DNA of 37,682 nucleotides from Gammaproteobacteria bacterium (GCA_028821145.1 JAPPHC010000074.1:1-37682), one strand, 5' to 3'. Shown: positions 24,213 through 32,089, counted from the stretch's first letter. The notes: generated by a model not told the origin, from the letters alone. Made by a program: numbers and translations.

Positions 24213-24983
24213 ATGGCGCTGCTCCAGATCCACCAGTTCCCCTGCCTGTCGGACAACTACGGGTTCCTGATTCACGAGCGCCTGTCCGGCCTGACCGCGA
24301 CCATCGATACACCCGATCCGCGCGCCATCAACCGCGAGCTCAAGCGCAGGGGCTGGCGGCTCACTCACATCCTCAATACCCACCACCACCCCGACCACGC
24401 CGGCGGCAACCTTTGGCTCAAGGAACGGACCGGCTGCATCATCGTCGGCCCCAGCGCCGATGCCGCGCGCATCCCCGGTATCGACCTGCAGGTGAGCGAC
24501 GGCGAAACGCTGGAATTCGGCAACACCGAGGCCCTCGTTTACGACACCCCCGGCCACACCAGCGGCCACATCGTCTATTACTTCGCCGGCGAGGACGCCG
24601 CCTTCGTGGGCGACACCCTGTTCGTCATGGGCTGCGGCCGCCTGTTCGAGGGCTCGCCGGAACAGATGTGGGACTCGCTGCAGAAACTCATGAACTGGCC
24701 GGGCCGCACGCGGATCTACTGCGCGCACGAATACACGCGCACCAACGGGCGGTTCGCACTCACCGTGGAACCGGACAACGAGGCGCTGATCCAGCGCATG
24801 GAGAAAGTGGAACGGCTGCGCACCGAGGGACGCCCGACCGTCCCAACCACGATGTACCAGGAGAAGCGCACCAACCCCTTCCTGCGCCCGGACAGCGAAG
24901 GCATCCGCGTGCAGCTCGGCATGGAAGACGCCGACGACGTTGACGTGTTCGCCGAAGTCAGGCGCCGCAAGGACCGCTTCTAG
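24213..24983 (+). CDS. gloB: Hydroxyacylglutathione hydrolase (glyoxalase II)
   Basis: A 256-residue metallo-beta-lactamase-fold enzyme that hydrolyses S-lactoylglutathione to lactate and glutathione. The binuclear metal motif THHHPDH lies at residues 56-62. TPGHTSGHIVYY, VGDTLFVMGCGRLFEGSPEQM and CAHEYT supply the other ligands. The C-terminal glutathione-binding domain ends in EKRTNPFLRPDSEGIR, which marks true GloB rather than a generic MBL protein. Its ATG follows the upstream stop codon with no gap. Glyoxalase II here may detoxify 2-oxoaldehydes made by the SDR/hydrolase pathway or simply be housekeeping. It is the last gene of the run beginning at 21367, and is followed by a palindromic repeat. 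Confidence 0.95.
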   Translation: MALLQIHQFPCLSDNYGFLIHERLSGLTATIDTPDPRAINRELKRRGWRLTHILNTHHHPDHAGGNLWLKERTGCIIVGPSADAARIPGIDLQVSDGETLEFGNTEALVYDTPGHTSGHIVYYFAGEDAAFVGDTLFVMGCGRLFEGSPEQMWDSLQKLMNWPGRTRIYCAHEYTRTNGRFALTVEPDNEALIQRMEKVERLRTEGRPTVPTTMYQEKRTNPFLRPDSEGIRVQLGMEDADDVDVFAEVRRRKDRF

Positions 24984-24993
24984 TCCCTGGGGG

Positions 24994-25046
24994 CGAGGGC
25001 GTCCCGCCCTCACCGAAGGCGAGACGCCTCGAGGGACGTGCCCTCG
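24994..25046. repeat. REP-like palindromic element
   Basis: A compact set of nested inverted repeats follows gloB. GAGGGCG (24995-25001) pairs with CGCCCTC (25005-25011). GGCG (25018-25021) pairs with CGCC (25025-25028). The outer arms at 24994-25005 and 25033-25046 are complementary apart from a 2-nt bulge. This is the organisation of extragenic palindromic (REP/BIME-like) elements and could also stop transcription after gloB. A related palindrome lies at 12297-12317. Confidence 0.65.
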
Positions 25047-25064
25047 CTCCCGGAGATGGCCGCT

Positions 25065-25138
25065 GAATCGGATGGAATCGGGTGGAATCGGATGGAATCG
25101 GATGGAATCGGATGGATAAGCGGATGGATAAGCGGACG
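25065..25138 (+). repeat. 10-bp tandem repeat with 12-bp variant units
   Basis: Five consecutive copies of GAATCGGATG fill 25065-25114, one with an A-to-G change. Two 12-bp units related to GATAAGCGGATG follow (25115-25126 and 25127-25138). The array ends 50 bp before the next start codon. The 10-bp period is close to one DNA helical turn. No coding function is evident. Confidence 0.9.
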
Positions 25139-25188
25139 GGATTATTTCTGGTGCTACATTGTTGCCGGCTAACTCGTGAGGGAAATTC

Positions 25189-26343
25189 ATGCACCGGATA
25201 ACACGCAGGCAATTGGTACAGGGGATCGGTGCGGCCGGCGTTGTGCTGCCGGGAAGCTGGCCGGGGGCATGGGCACAGGCTGCAACGACTTCCGATCCCG
25301 GGCTGATCCTCGGCAAGGGTCCGCCCGGCTGGTGCGACGAAGCCAAGAACGGCGGCGCGACGGTTCGCTGGAACGAGGACGACCAGGCCTGGTGGATGTG
25401 GTACTACGCGCGCGACAACAACTATCCCGAGGGCGTGGCGCCTGCGTTCGGCACCGGCCGCATCGCACTCGCCAAGTCGGCGGACGGCATCTCATGGGAA
25501 CGCTACAAGGGCCATCTGACGGGCGGCGCGATCATGGACTGGAGCAGCAACCCGGACGACTTCGATTCCACGCACATCGGCAGCGGCGACATCCTGCGGC
25601 ACAACGACGAGTGGCTGCTCTGGTACTTCGGCGGCGACAGCACCACGCCGACGGAACTGGGCGGATACCCGGTGTCGGAGGGCTACCAGTTCAAAGGCTA
25701 TCGGTGTCGGCCGGGCGTAGCGCGCAGCAGGGATGGCATCCACTGGACGCGGATTCGAGGCGCCGCGACCGGCGGGGCCTCGGTGGACATCGGCGACAAC
25801 ATCTACGGCGCCTTCCCCAACGGGATACACGACGGCGACCGCTTCCTGATGTACTACACGACGCTGTCGCCCCGCATCGTTTACTGGGAAACGAAGGTCG
25901 CCGAGTCAACCGACCTCGTGAACTGGCGGGTGCTCGGGAATATTCAGTGGAGCGCCGACCCGGCCCGCTGGGAACTGGGCGGATCGAACACGCGCCACAT
26001 CCTGCCGAACCCCGATCCTGACGGGCGACGCTGGCTGATGCTCTACACCGCGCTCGACGCGCGCCTGCCGCGCTATCCGCGCGTGATCGGCGCCGCGGAA
26101 TCGGACGACGGACTGCTCTGGCACCGCAAGTACGACGATCCCATTCTGCACATGGGCCCGATCAACAATTTCGACAGCGGCGGCGTCGCCTACCCTCAGC
26201 TCGTGCCGCACGACGACGGCCGCCTGTTCCTCTACTACTACGGCTTCGCGCACATCCTGAACACGATCGAGCCGACCCGCGGGATCGGCCTCGCGATCAG
26301 CGAGACCGGCAAGCTGACCGACTTCCGGCGCGTGCGAACCTAG
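25189..26343 (+). CDS. Tat-exported five-bladed beta-propeller protein (GH43/GH32-like fold)
   Basis: A 384-residue protein. The N-terminus has a Tat-type signal, TRRQLVQGIGAAGVVLPG, with cleavage likely after AWA near residue 29. The mature part has five repeats of a Ser-x-Asp-Gly-x-x-Trp pattern: KSADGISWERYK, RSRDGIHWTRIRG, ESTDLVNWRV, ESDDGLLWHRK and a degenerate last one. These are separated by WxxWYxGGD and FLMYYT strands, as in five-bladed propellers of arabinanases, levansucrases and phosphorylases. Several acidic residues sit where such glycosidases have catalytic groups, but the residues cannot be assigned by eye. It has a good GAGGG ribosome binding site. It could be a periplasmic glycoside hydrolase or binding protein. 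The stop overlaps the convergent hydrolase gene by CTAG. Confidence 0.72.
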   Translation: MHRITRRQLVQGIGAAGVVLPGSWPGAWAQAATTSDPGLILGKGPPGWCDEAKNGGATVRWNEDDQAWWMWYYARDNNYPEGVAPAFGTGRIALAKSADGISWERYKGHLTGGAIMDWSSNPDDFDSTHIGSGDILRHNDEWLLWYFGGDSTTPTELGGYPVSEGYQFKGYRCRPGVARSRDGIHWTRIRGAATGGASVDIGDNIYGAFPNGIHDGDRFLMYYTTLSPRIVYWETKVAESTDLVNWRVLGNIQWSADPARWELGGSNTRHILPNPDPDGRRWLMLYTALDARLPRYPRVIGAAESDDGLLWHRKYDDPILHMGPINNFDSGGVAYPQLVPHDDGRLFLYYYGFAHILNTIEPTRGIGLAISETGKLTDFRRVRT

Positions 26344-27245
26344 CGGCCGTTCAGCGACTTCGCGAACTCCGCGATGCGCCGGTTGAACTTCCCGGCGTCG
26401 AACCAGAACGGCATGTTGCCGGAGTCGGCGAAGACGGACACTTCAGCCCGCGGCAGGCGGGCCGCGATCGACTCGATCTGCTCGCGGTTCGCGAGGATGT
26501 CCTGGCCGCCGATGACGAACAGCACCGGCACGTCCACCGCTTCGAACAGGTCGCTGTTGTCCGAGCGGTGCTCGCGATTGAAAACGCGCACGTAGTGGGG
26601 CGTCATCATCGCGGACACCATCAGCATTTGCTTTTCGGCCGGCGGCAGCTCGCCTCCCGCGGTGATCAGGTCCACGTAGCCCTCCGTCCACTCCAGCAGC
26701 GTGGCCGCGTTCGCGGAAGTCGAGCGGGCGATTTGCTGTTCGCGTTCCGGCGTCATCGGCGATTCCGGCCGGGGCACGAACCCGGCGTTGCCGCTCACGA
26801 ACACGATGCCGCCGATCGCATCCGTCCCGTAGTAGCGCACGTAATCGAGCACGAAATGCCCGCCGTACGACCAGGCGACCAGCAGCGGCTTGCCGGCGCC
26901 GGCGCCTGAGCCGCCGGCCTCCATCGCCGCCTTGATGTCATCGGCCCAGAGCTGCATGTCCAGGTAATGCTCCGCCTGCCACGGCTTGGCCGAGGCGCCG
27001 TGGCCGCGCATGTCCAGCGCGGTCAGGTGAAACTCGTCGGCGAGCTCCGATTCCAGTTGCTTCTTCCAATTGAGCGTGCTGCCCAGAAAGCCGTGCACGA
27101 ACACGATCCGCGGCGCATCGGTGGAACCGTTGTGCGTGACCGCGATCGGCAGTCCGCCGCCGCCCTCGACCGTCCCGGTCCGCAGCGCGTCCGCGTGTGT
27201 GCCGACCGAAATCAGCACCAGAAAAAATCCCAGCAGGTAACGCAT
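26340..27245 (-). CDS. Exported alpha/beta hydrolase lacking the expected catalytic histidine
   Basis: A 301-residue alpha/beta-fold protein with an N-terminal signal peptide (about residues 1-19). The oxyanion hole HGFLGS (51-56), the MRGHG stretch and the nucleophile elbow WSYGG (Ser126) are intact, and Asp249 in GGQD is the expected acid. The usual C-terminal GH(M/A)P motif reads SGNMPFWFD, so the catalytic His is replaced by Asn277, a change one base away from His. The protein is therefore either inactive, uses another base, or has gained a binding role. It is divergent from the first DUF1838 gene across about 120 bp and convergent with the propeller gene. Otherwise it looks like a periplasmic esterase or lactonase. 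Confidence 0.88.
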   Translation of the reverse strand: MRYLLGFFLVLISVGTHADALRTGTVEGGGGLPIAVTHNGSTDAPRIVFVHGFLGSTLNWKKQLESELADEFHLTALDMRGHGASAKPWQAEHYLDMQLWADDIKAAMEAGGSGAGAGKPLLVAWSYGGHFVLDYVRYYGTDAIGGIVFVSGNAGFVPRPESPMTPEREQQIARSTSANAATLLEWTEGYVDLITAGGELPPAEKQMLMVSAMMTPHYVRVFNREHRSDNSDLFEAVDVPVLFVIGGQDILANREQIESIAARLPRAEVSVFADSGNMPFWFDAGKFNRRIAEFAKSLNGR

Positions 27246-27366
27246 GGCGTCCTCCAGCCTTCAGCAGACCTTCATTGTCGGCGAACACGGCGTGGCCCTC
27301 AAAATGCCGAATCGACATTCCCCGATAAGCAGGTTTTATGCGACAGGATTACCGTGCCACGATACG

Positions 27367-28338
27367 ATGGAGGTCCACCGCACACGCGAGCATGCAAAAG
27401 CAGGACCCGTGACCCACCTGGCGACCAGCGAGATCAGCCGACGCACCCTGCTCGTCGCGATCAGCGGATTGCTGAGCGGCGCCGCGTTCGCCCGCAGCGA
27501 GGGGGAAGATCCGCAGCCAGGCACTTCCGAGGCCTATACACCGGCGGGATTTCAGCACGCATTGCCCGCGGAGGCGCTTGATGAGCCGCTGGCCACACTC
27601 GAGCAACCCGGTGCGCTGGACCTCGACGATCCCGAGGGCCTGAGACTGGCCCGCATGAAGACCATGTTCAGCCTGAACGGCGACTACGCGTACAGCGCCT
27701 ACATGACCCGGCACTTCGTCATGCCTCCGGACGCGACGCCCTACCCGCTCGTCAACGAACTGGAACTGAACGTGTCCTTCCTCACGACCGGCGGCCCGGA
27801 GTTCCGCGAAGAATACGAGCAAGGCAAACTGATGCTGCACGGCTCGTACACGCGGGTCTTCCTCGATGCCGCCACGCTGCAGACCGTGGACGCGATCGAC
27901 GTGCCGGCCATGAACCGGCAGCTCACGCTCGCGCCCACGCAGTTCGCGCTCAGCATCCCGATGGACCTCGCCCCGATCCCGCACGACCCCACGCTCTCCG
28001 AAGAACTCCGCTGGTACCGCTTCGGCGACGACGTGCACTTCACCAACATCGCCCTTTTCGAACCCAGCGAATCGCGCCCGCCCCGCATGGACACGTCCGT
28101 GTGGCGTGTGAAGCACGCGGACCTGATGGACCCCGCGCATCGGCGGCTCAAGGCCGACTACTCGTTCACCGCGTCGTCCTACGCGGCGCTTTATGCCTGG
28201 ACCGGGCTGGGCGTCGACGACCCCACCCGGGTCGTCACCAGCAAGGCCGGCATCAAGGTGCACACGATCGACGCATTGCCCGCTCTGGTGCGGGAAAGGA
28301 TTCTCGAAAAGCACCCCGAGCGCGTACCCCGCAAATGA
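27367..28338 (+). CDS. DUF1838-family protein, Tat-exported (copy A)
   Basis: About 323 residues. ISRRTLLVAISGLLSGAAFA is a Tat signal peptide, implying folding in the cytoplasm before export to the periplasm. The mature protein shares with copies B and D a beta-rich body, a VWRVKHADLMDP segment, a YSFTA(S) segment and the C-terminal GIKVHTIDALP followed by HPERVP. This matches DUF1838, a family without known function. The ATG at 27367 is used here; GTG at 27409 (twin Arg then at positions 10-11) is also reasonable. A longer frame from 27244 would run through the divergent promoter region. It is followed 22 bp later by copy B. A structural or lipid/steroid-binding role is possible but not supported by any visible motif. 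Confidence 0.75.
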   Translation: MEVHRTREHAKAGPVTHLATSEISRRTLLVAISGLLSGAAFARSEGEDPQPGTSEAYTPAGFQHALPAEALDEPLATLEQPGALDLDDPEGLRLARMKTMFSLNGDYAYSAYMTRHFVMPPDATPYPLVNELELNVSFLTTGGPEFREEYEQGKLMLHGSYTRVFLDAATLQTVDAIDVPAMNRQLTLAPTQFALSIPMDLAPIPHDPTLSEELRWYRFGDDVHFTNIALFEPSESRPPRMDTSVWRVKHADLMDPAHRRLKADYSFTASSYAALYAWTGLGVDDPTRVVTSKAGIKVHTIDALPALVRERILEKHPERVPRK

Positions 28339-28360
28339 CACTCGCAATGAGGACCTTCCC

Positions 28361-29308
28361 ATGAGTGACCACGACGACAACCTCGAAATCAACGAACAGC
28401 GGCGCGACGTCGTGCGTTCGCTCAGCGCCATCGCCGGCATGACCGCCCTGGCCGGCCTGGTCCGCACGGAGATGGCGCTGGCCCAGGACGACGAGAGCGA
28501 CCTGCTCCCCAACGGCCTGCCGAGGTCGTCCCTGTCCGCCGAGCCCGCCGTCGTCGAGTTCGACCGCCCGCTGGACCTCACCGACCCGAGCGACGCCTGG
28601 TACGCGAAGATCAAGGCCACCAACAATCTGGCCGGCGTGAAGACCTACGTGCCGATGTTTTCGCGCGCCTATATCTGCCCGCAGGGCCAGCCGGCGCACC
28701 CGGTGTTCGGCCATTGCGGGATCTGGACCTGGCAGTTGCAGAAGGCGACCACCGACGAATTCGAGGACGCCCGCGAAGGCTCGATGATCCAGCGCGCGCT
28801 ATATACCGGAACGATCCTGGACCCCTACACCTTCGAACCGGTCGAGACGCTCGAAAACCCCTACACCGGCGAGACCATCACGGTGGAGGATTCGATCTTC
28901 GCGATGAACTACCTGCTGCATCCGATGGGCGGCGGCCGCGACATCGACATCGCCGAGTTCTACAACCCCGAGGAGAAGCCGGACACGCCGTACGTGCGGT
29001 TCGGCGACGAGGTCGCGTTCGTGCTGGCCGGCCTGTTCCAGGGCGAAGGCGACTACCAGCCACGGGCCGATTCCTCATGGTGGACCACGAATTACGCGCA
29101 GCTCATCGATCCCGATCAGCCGCTGGTGGAAACGCGCTACAACTTCACCGGACTCATGCGCGCCTGGGAGCGCCCGTGGCTGGGCGTCGAAAAGCCCGAC
29201 CAGACCCAGTTGCTCTGGGCCGTCGAGGGCCGCAAGGTCCACTCCATAGACCGCATCCCCGACCTCCTCCACAAGCACGTCCTCAGCAAGTACGACGACC
29301 GCGTCTGA
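28361..29308 (+). CDS. DUF1838-family protein, Tat-exported (copy B)
   Basis: A 315-residue protein starting at ATG 28361 behind an AGGA ribosome binding site. The N-terminus has a twin-arginine segment (NEQRRDVVRSLSAIAGM) and a hydrophobic stretch ending in MALAQ, so Tat export is likely. NNLAGVKTYVPM, FTWQLQ-like WTWQLQ, GSMIQRALYTGTILDP and ENPYTG align well with copy D at 34428-35432. NYAQLIDP, YNFTGLMRAWERPW and GRKVHSIDRIPD near the end align equally well. Copy A is more distant. The conserved aromatic and acidic residues suggest a binding pocket, but no catalytic motif is known. The gene ends five bases from the convergent fourth DUF1838 gene. Confidence 0.83.
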   Translation: MSDHDDNLEINEQRRDVVRSLSAIAGMTALAGLVRTEMALAQDDESDLLPNGLPRSSLSAEPAVVEFDRPLDLTDPSDAWYAKIKATNNLAGVKTYVPMFSRAYICPQGQPAHPVFGHCGIWTWQLQKATTDEFEDAREGSMIQRALYTGTILDPYTFEPVETLENPYTGETITVEDSIFAMNYLLHPMGGGRDIDIAEFYNPEEKPDTPYVRFGDEVAFVLAGLFQGEGDYQPRADSSWWTTNYAQLIDPDQPLVETRYNFTGLMRAWERPWLGVEKPDQTQLLWAVEGRKVHSIDRIPDLLHKHVLSKYDDRV

Positions 29309-29313
29309 TTGCG

Positions 29314-30105
29314 TCAATACCCGAACGGATCCTCCGCGATTGCCGGGAAGTGCCGCTTGAGCAACTGACGGGAGGATACCGGCAGGTCGTCGAGTGTATA
29401 GAGCTTGGTTCCCTTTGCGCGGGTGTAAAGGCCGCCGGAGCGCCCGCCCATTTCCATCCACGGCAACCAATCCGACACGATCTCGAGCTGAAGCGTGGCC
29501 GCAACGCGAGGCGCTCCCGAGCGAAGATCCGTGGTCCGTCCCCGGTAATCAATAAATTCGATTGAACTGAACGCCGGCGCCTCCGCCGGGTCAGGCGTAA
29601 CCGCCACGCGCTTCTCGACCTGCACCCAGGTGTCGCCTCCGATCGTGCGCGGCGGCTCAATCGACTCGGCGATGCGGATACCGCCCGGTGCCGTGCGTTC
29701 CGACGGCCCGACCTCGGCGTGATACGACGTCACCGCGACGGGCGCGGGCACGATGGCCTCGACCTCCCGCGCAGTGAAAGGGTTGAGCCAGGAATCGAGA
29801 CGTTCGCCGCTCAAGAGGTCGGTGTAGAACACGACTTCCAGCGCATCCACCCGATAGCCGCCCTGCTCCGGATATCGGATCCGCGAGAACCCGATCGTGT
29901 TGGTATTCCACAACGGAGTGAGCGAATTGCCCTCGCGTCCGTACTTGACCCCCAGGATCGACCAGATGACCTCGTCGTCCACCCCCGAATACACCAGCCG
30001 CCGGTACCAGCCCTGCTCTTCCTCCGACAGCCCAACGGAAGCTGCGGCAACACTGCCACCCAAAAGCCCCATCCCAATTATCCAAAGCAAGCGCCGCCGC
30101 GACAT
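29314..30105 (-). CDS. DUF1838-family protein (copy C)
   Basis: A 263-residue member from the MSRRR start, the most typical DUF1838 sequence of the four. Marks are YTDLLSGERLDSWLNPFT, TWVQVEKRVAV, SDWLPWMEMGGRSGGLYTRA and GTKLYTLDDLP. The start SRRRLLWIIGMGLLGGSVAA is a Tat-like or membrane-anchoring signal. An upstream ATG at 30144 would add 13 residues. I prefer 30105 because a palindromic LysR-type site (30143-30157) overlaps that upstream ATG. The gene is divergent from the LysR regulator, the classical arrangement for a LysR target. Function is unknown; the repeated presence of the family around it suggests paralogues acting on related compounds. Confidence 0.82.
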   Translation of the reverse strand: MSRRRLLWIIGMGLLGGSVAAASVGLSEEEQGWYRRLVYSGVDDEVIWSILGVKYGREGNSLTPLWNTNTIGFSRIRYPEQGGYRVDALEVVFYTDLLSGERLDSWLNPFTAREVEAIVPAPVAVTSYHAEVGPSERTAPGGIRIAESIEPPRTIGGDTWVQVEKRVAVTPDPAEAPAFSSIEFIDYRGRTTDLRSGAPRVAATLQLEIVSDWLPWMEMGGRSGGLYTRAKGTKLYTLDDLPVSSRQLLKRHFPAIAEDPFGY

Positions 30106-30142
30106 TGCGCCATAAATTTCGAGATGCGACTTTGACCCAGCC

Positions 30143-30157
30143 ATAATTTCAAATTAT
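30143..30157. promoter_or_regulatory. LysR-type operator (T-N11-A palindrome) with overlapping -10
   Basis: ATAATTT-C-AAATTAT is a perfect 7-bp inverted repeat around a single base and contains TAATTTCAAATTA, the T-N11-A core typical of LysR binding. It lies between lysR and the divergent DUF1838 gene. Read on the minus strand, TATAAT at 30158-30153 could be the -10 of the DUF1838 promoter, so the bound regulator would control it directly. Confidence 0.65.
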
Positions 30158-30179
30158 ATTGATGCGCTCGTTCCCACGT

Positions 30180-31094
30180 ATGAAATTCGATCTCAAGCAA
30201 CTACGGCACTTCGTCTGTGTGGTGGACACGGGAAACATCACGCGCGCGGCCGAACTGCAGTACATCACGCAGCCCGCGCTCACGCGCAGCATCAAGAAGA
30301 TGGAGGAGCGCATCGGCGCGAAACTGCTCGACCGCACGCCCCGCAAGATCACGCCTACCGAGGCCGGACGAGTCCTGTACCGCTACGCCAAGATCATCAT
30401 CAACCAGGCGGAACGCGCACTGCTGGACGTCACAGCCGTTTCCCAGGGCGAGCAGGGCCACGTGCACATCGGCATCGCCGCGCTGTTCTCCCCGACGCTG
30501 ATCAGCCATCTCATCCCTCACTTGTCGACCCGGTTTCCGGGGCTTCACGTGCGCATCACGGAAGGCTTCTTCGAGGACCTCGTAGCCGGGCTGGTCGAAG
30601 GCGAAATCGACGTGCTCCTGTCCAACTTCCCGCCGGGCGTCGTGCCGCCGGACGTGGTGCTCAAACCGCTGTTCGAGATCCGCACGGAGTTCGTGGTGGG
30701 CGCTTCCCATCCCCTTGCATCAAAGGAAAACGTCACGGCAAAGGACCTGAGAGAAGCTCAATGGGCTATCATAAAACAGCCCCATATAGTTGATTTTCTT
30801 GATAAGTTCTTTGCCGAAGAATCGCTGCCCCCGGTCTCGGTGGCGATCGAGGCAACCTCGCTCAACACGCTGAAGTCGCTGGTCCTGCTCGGCCAGTACG
30901 TCGCCATGCTGCCGCGCCGCTGGATTGAGGAAGAGCTGGCGTCCGGCGAAATCAGGACCATCCGCAAGGACGGATCGGCGCTGGTGCGCGAGGCCGGCCT
31001 CATCCTGCGCCAGACCGAAACCCGGCGGCCCACCGTCGAGAACATCATCCCGGTGATCGAGGAGTCCTGCCGCGAGTGGCAGATCGACCGCTGA
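30180..31094 (+). CDS. LysR-family transcriptional regulator
   Basis: A 304-residue LysR regulator. The N-terminal winged helix reads LKQLRHFVCVVDTGNITRAA, then YITQPALTRSIKKMEERIGA and LLDRTPRKITPTEAG, followed by the linker helix. The C-terminal effector domain (about residues 85-300) has the two-lobe periplasmic-binding fold, with HVHIGIAALFSP and FVVGASHPLA in it. ATG 30180 gives the usual MKFDLKQLRHFV; ATG 30162 is an alternative. It faces a DUF1838 gene across a palindromic T-N11-A site and precedes the NmrA-like gene by 25 bp. It probably senses the substrate or an intermediate of the neighbouring pathway. The segment around 30720-30810 is noticeably less GC-rich than the rest. Confidence 0.93.
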   Translation: MKFDLKQLRHFVCVVDTGNITRAAELQYITQPALTRSIKKMEERIGAKLLDRTPRKITPTEAGRVLYRYAKIIINQAERALLDVTAVSQGEQGHVHIGIAALFSPTLISHLIPHLSTRFPGLHVRITEGFFEDLVAGLVEGEIDVLLSNFPPGVVPPDVVLKPLFEIRTEFVVGASHPLASKENVTAKDLREAQWAIIKQPHIVDFLDKFFAEESLPPVSVAIEATSLNTLKSLVLLGQYVAMLPRRWIEEELASGEIRTIRKDGSALVREAGLILRQTETRRPTVENIIPVIEESCREWQIDR

Positions 31095-31119
31095 CACCAG
31101 AAAAAGGAACCACAGAACC

Positions 31120-31974
31120 ATGACCACACTGCTGACCGCCGCCAACGGCAAAACCGGCCGCGCGGTACTCAAGGCGCTCGCAAATCGCGGCGCAGACGTG
31201 AAGGTGTTCCTGCGCAACGAGGCGCAATGGCCCGCTCTGAACGAACTGGGCGCAAGCTCATTCGCCGTCGGCGACATGGAGGACGCATCCACGATCGACG
31301 CCGCGATCAAGTCCTGCGACGGGATCGTCCACATCGGCCCGCCCATGCACCCCAACGAGGTCGAGATCACGCGCCGCTTCATCGACGCGGCGAAGTCCCA
31401 CGGCCTGTCGCGCTTCGTCTATTACTCGGTCATGCACCCGCTCAGGCGCGCGGTGCGCCATCACCGTCTCAAACTCGATGCGGAAGAGGAGCTGATCGAG
31501 TCCGGCCTGCCCTACACGATCGTGCAGCCGATACGCTACATGCAGCACCTGGCGATGATCTGGAAAAAGGTGCTGGACACGGGCGTGCACAACATGCCCT
31601 TCAACGTCGACGTCAAGTTCAACGTCGCCGACCTGCGCGATCTCGCCGAAGCCACGGCCATCGTGGCCACGGAGCCGGGCCACCTCTACATCACCTACGA
31701 GCTGGCGGGTCCGGAAGCCCTGAGCCAGCGCGACATGGCCGCCGTGATCAGCCGCGTGCTGGGCCGGGTAATCCGCGCCGAAGCGCTGAGCCTGGAGCAG
31801 GTCGAGAAGAACGCCCGCAAGGCCGGTGCGAGCGACGACCGGGTTGAGCAGATGCTCATCATGAACGGGCATTACGACCGGTACGGCTTCCGCGGCAACC
31901 CCAACGTGCTGCGCTGGATCCTGGGCCGCGAACCCAACACCTACGAGAACTACGTAAAACGCCTCGCCGGATAA
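31120..31974 (+). CDS. NmrA-like NAD(P)-binding protein
   Basis: A 284-residue atypical extended-SDR protein. The nucleotide-binding loop TAANGKTGRAVLKAL is at the N-terminus. VKVFLRN follows, as in NmrA/YwnB proteins that bind NAD(P)(H). SRFVYYSVMHPLRRA contains a Tyr-Ser-Val stretch, but the classical YxxxK active site is not obvious. LPYTIVQPIRYMQH and ADLRDLAEATAIV complete the NmrA signature. Such proteins either reduce substrates or serve as redox-sensing regulators. It follows the LysR gene and precedes the second TonB receptor. The C-terminus (about 250-284) contains RGNPNVLRWILGREPNTYENYV, resembling isoflavone-reductase-like proteins. Reductase and sensor roles cannot be separated here. 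Confidence 0.87.
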   Translation: MTTLLTAANGKTGRAVLKALANRGADVKVFLRNEAQWPALNELGASSFAVGDMEDASTIDAAIKSCDGIVHIGPPMHPNEVEITRRFIDAAKSHGLSRFVYYSVMHPLRRAVRHHRLKLDAEEELIESGLPYTIVQPIRYMQHLAMIWKKVLDTGVHNMPFNVDVKFNVADLRDLAEATAIVATEPGHLYITYELAGPEALSQRDMAAVISRVLGRVIRAEALSLEQVEKNARKAGASDDRVEQMLIMNGHYDRYGFRGNPNVLRWILGREPNTYENYVKRLAG

Positions 31975-31998
31975 CCCCGGGAGCGCTTCCAGGACATC

Positions 31999-32047
31999 AG
32001 TTCGGCGTATGTCCTTATGCCTATTTCGCATCAGAACGCGCCGAACT
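31999..32047 (+). promoter_or_regulatory. Long-arm inverted repeat before the second TonB receptor
   Basis: AGTTCGGCG (31999-32007) and CGCCGAACT (32039-32047) are perfectly complementary across a 31-nt loop, 25 bp after the NmrA stop and 42 bp before the receptor start. The arms could be an operator for a dimeric regulator or a leader stem. No clear -10/-35 pair is visible. The rest of 31975-32089 shows only the ribosome binding site. Confidence 0.4.
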
Positions 32048-32089
32048 ATGAATTACACTTTGGGTGCGGTTTGCTCGGGAGGATTCAAG

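Noticed and set aside
24994-25138. CRISPR-like array
   Set aside because: The units are 10-12 bp with no spacers between them and no cas genes are nearby; this is a simple tandem repeat beside a palindromic element.
23142-25346. A 734-codon open frame on the minus strand opposite the SDR, hydrolase and gloB genes
   Set aside because: It lies antisense to three clearly recognisable proteins, and its translation is low-complexity Gly/Ala/Arg/His-rich without any family motif. Long antisense frames are expected in GC-rich DNA.
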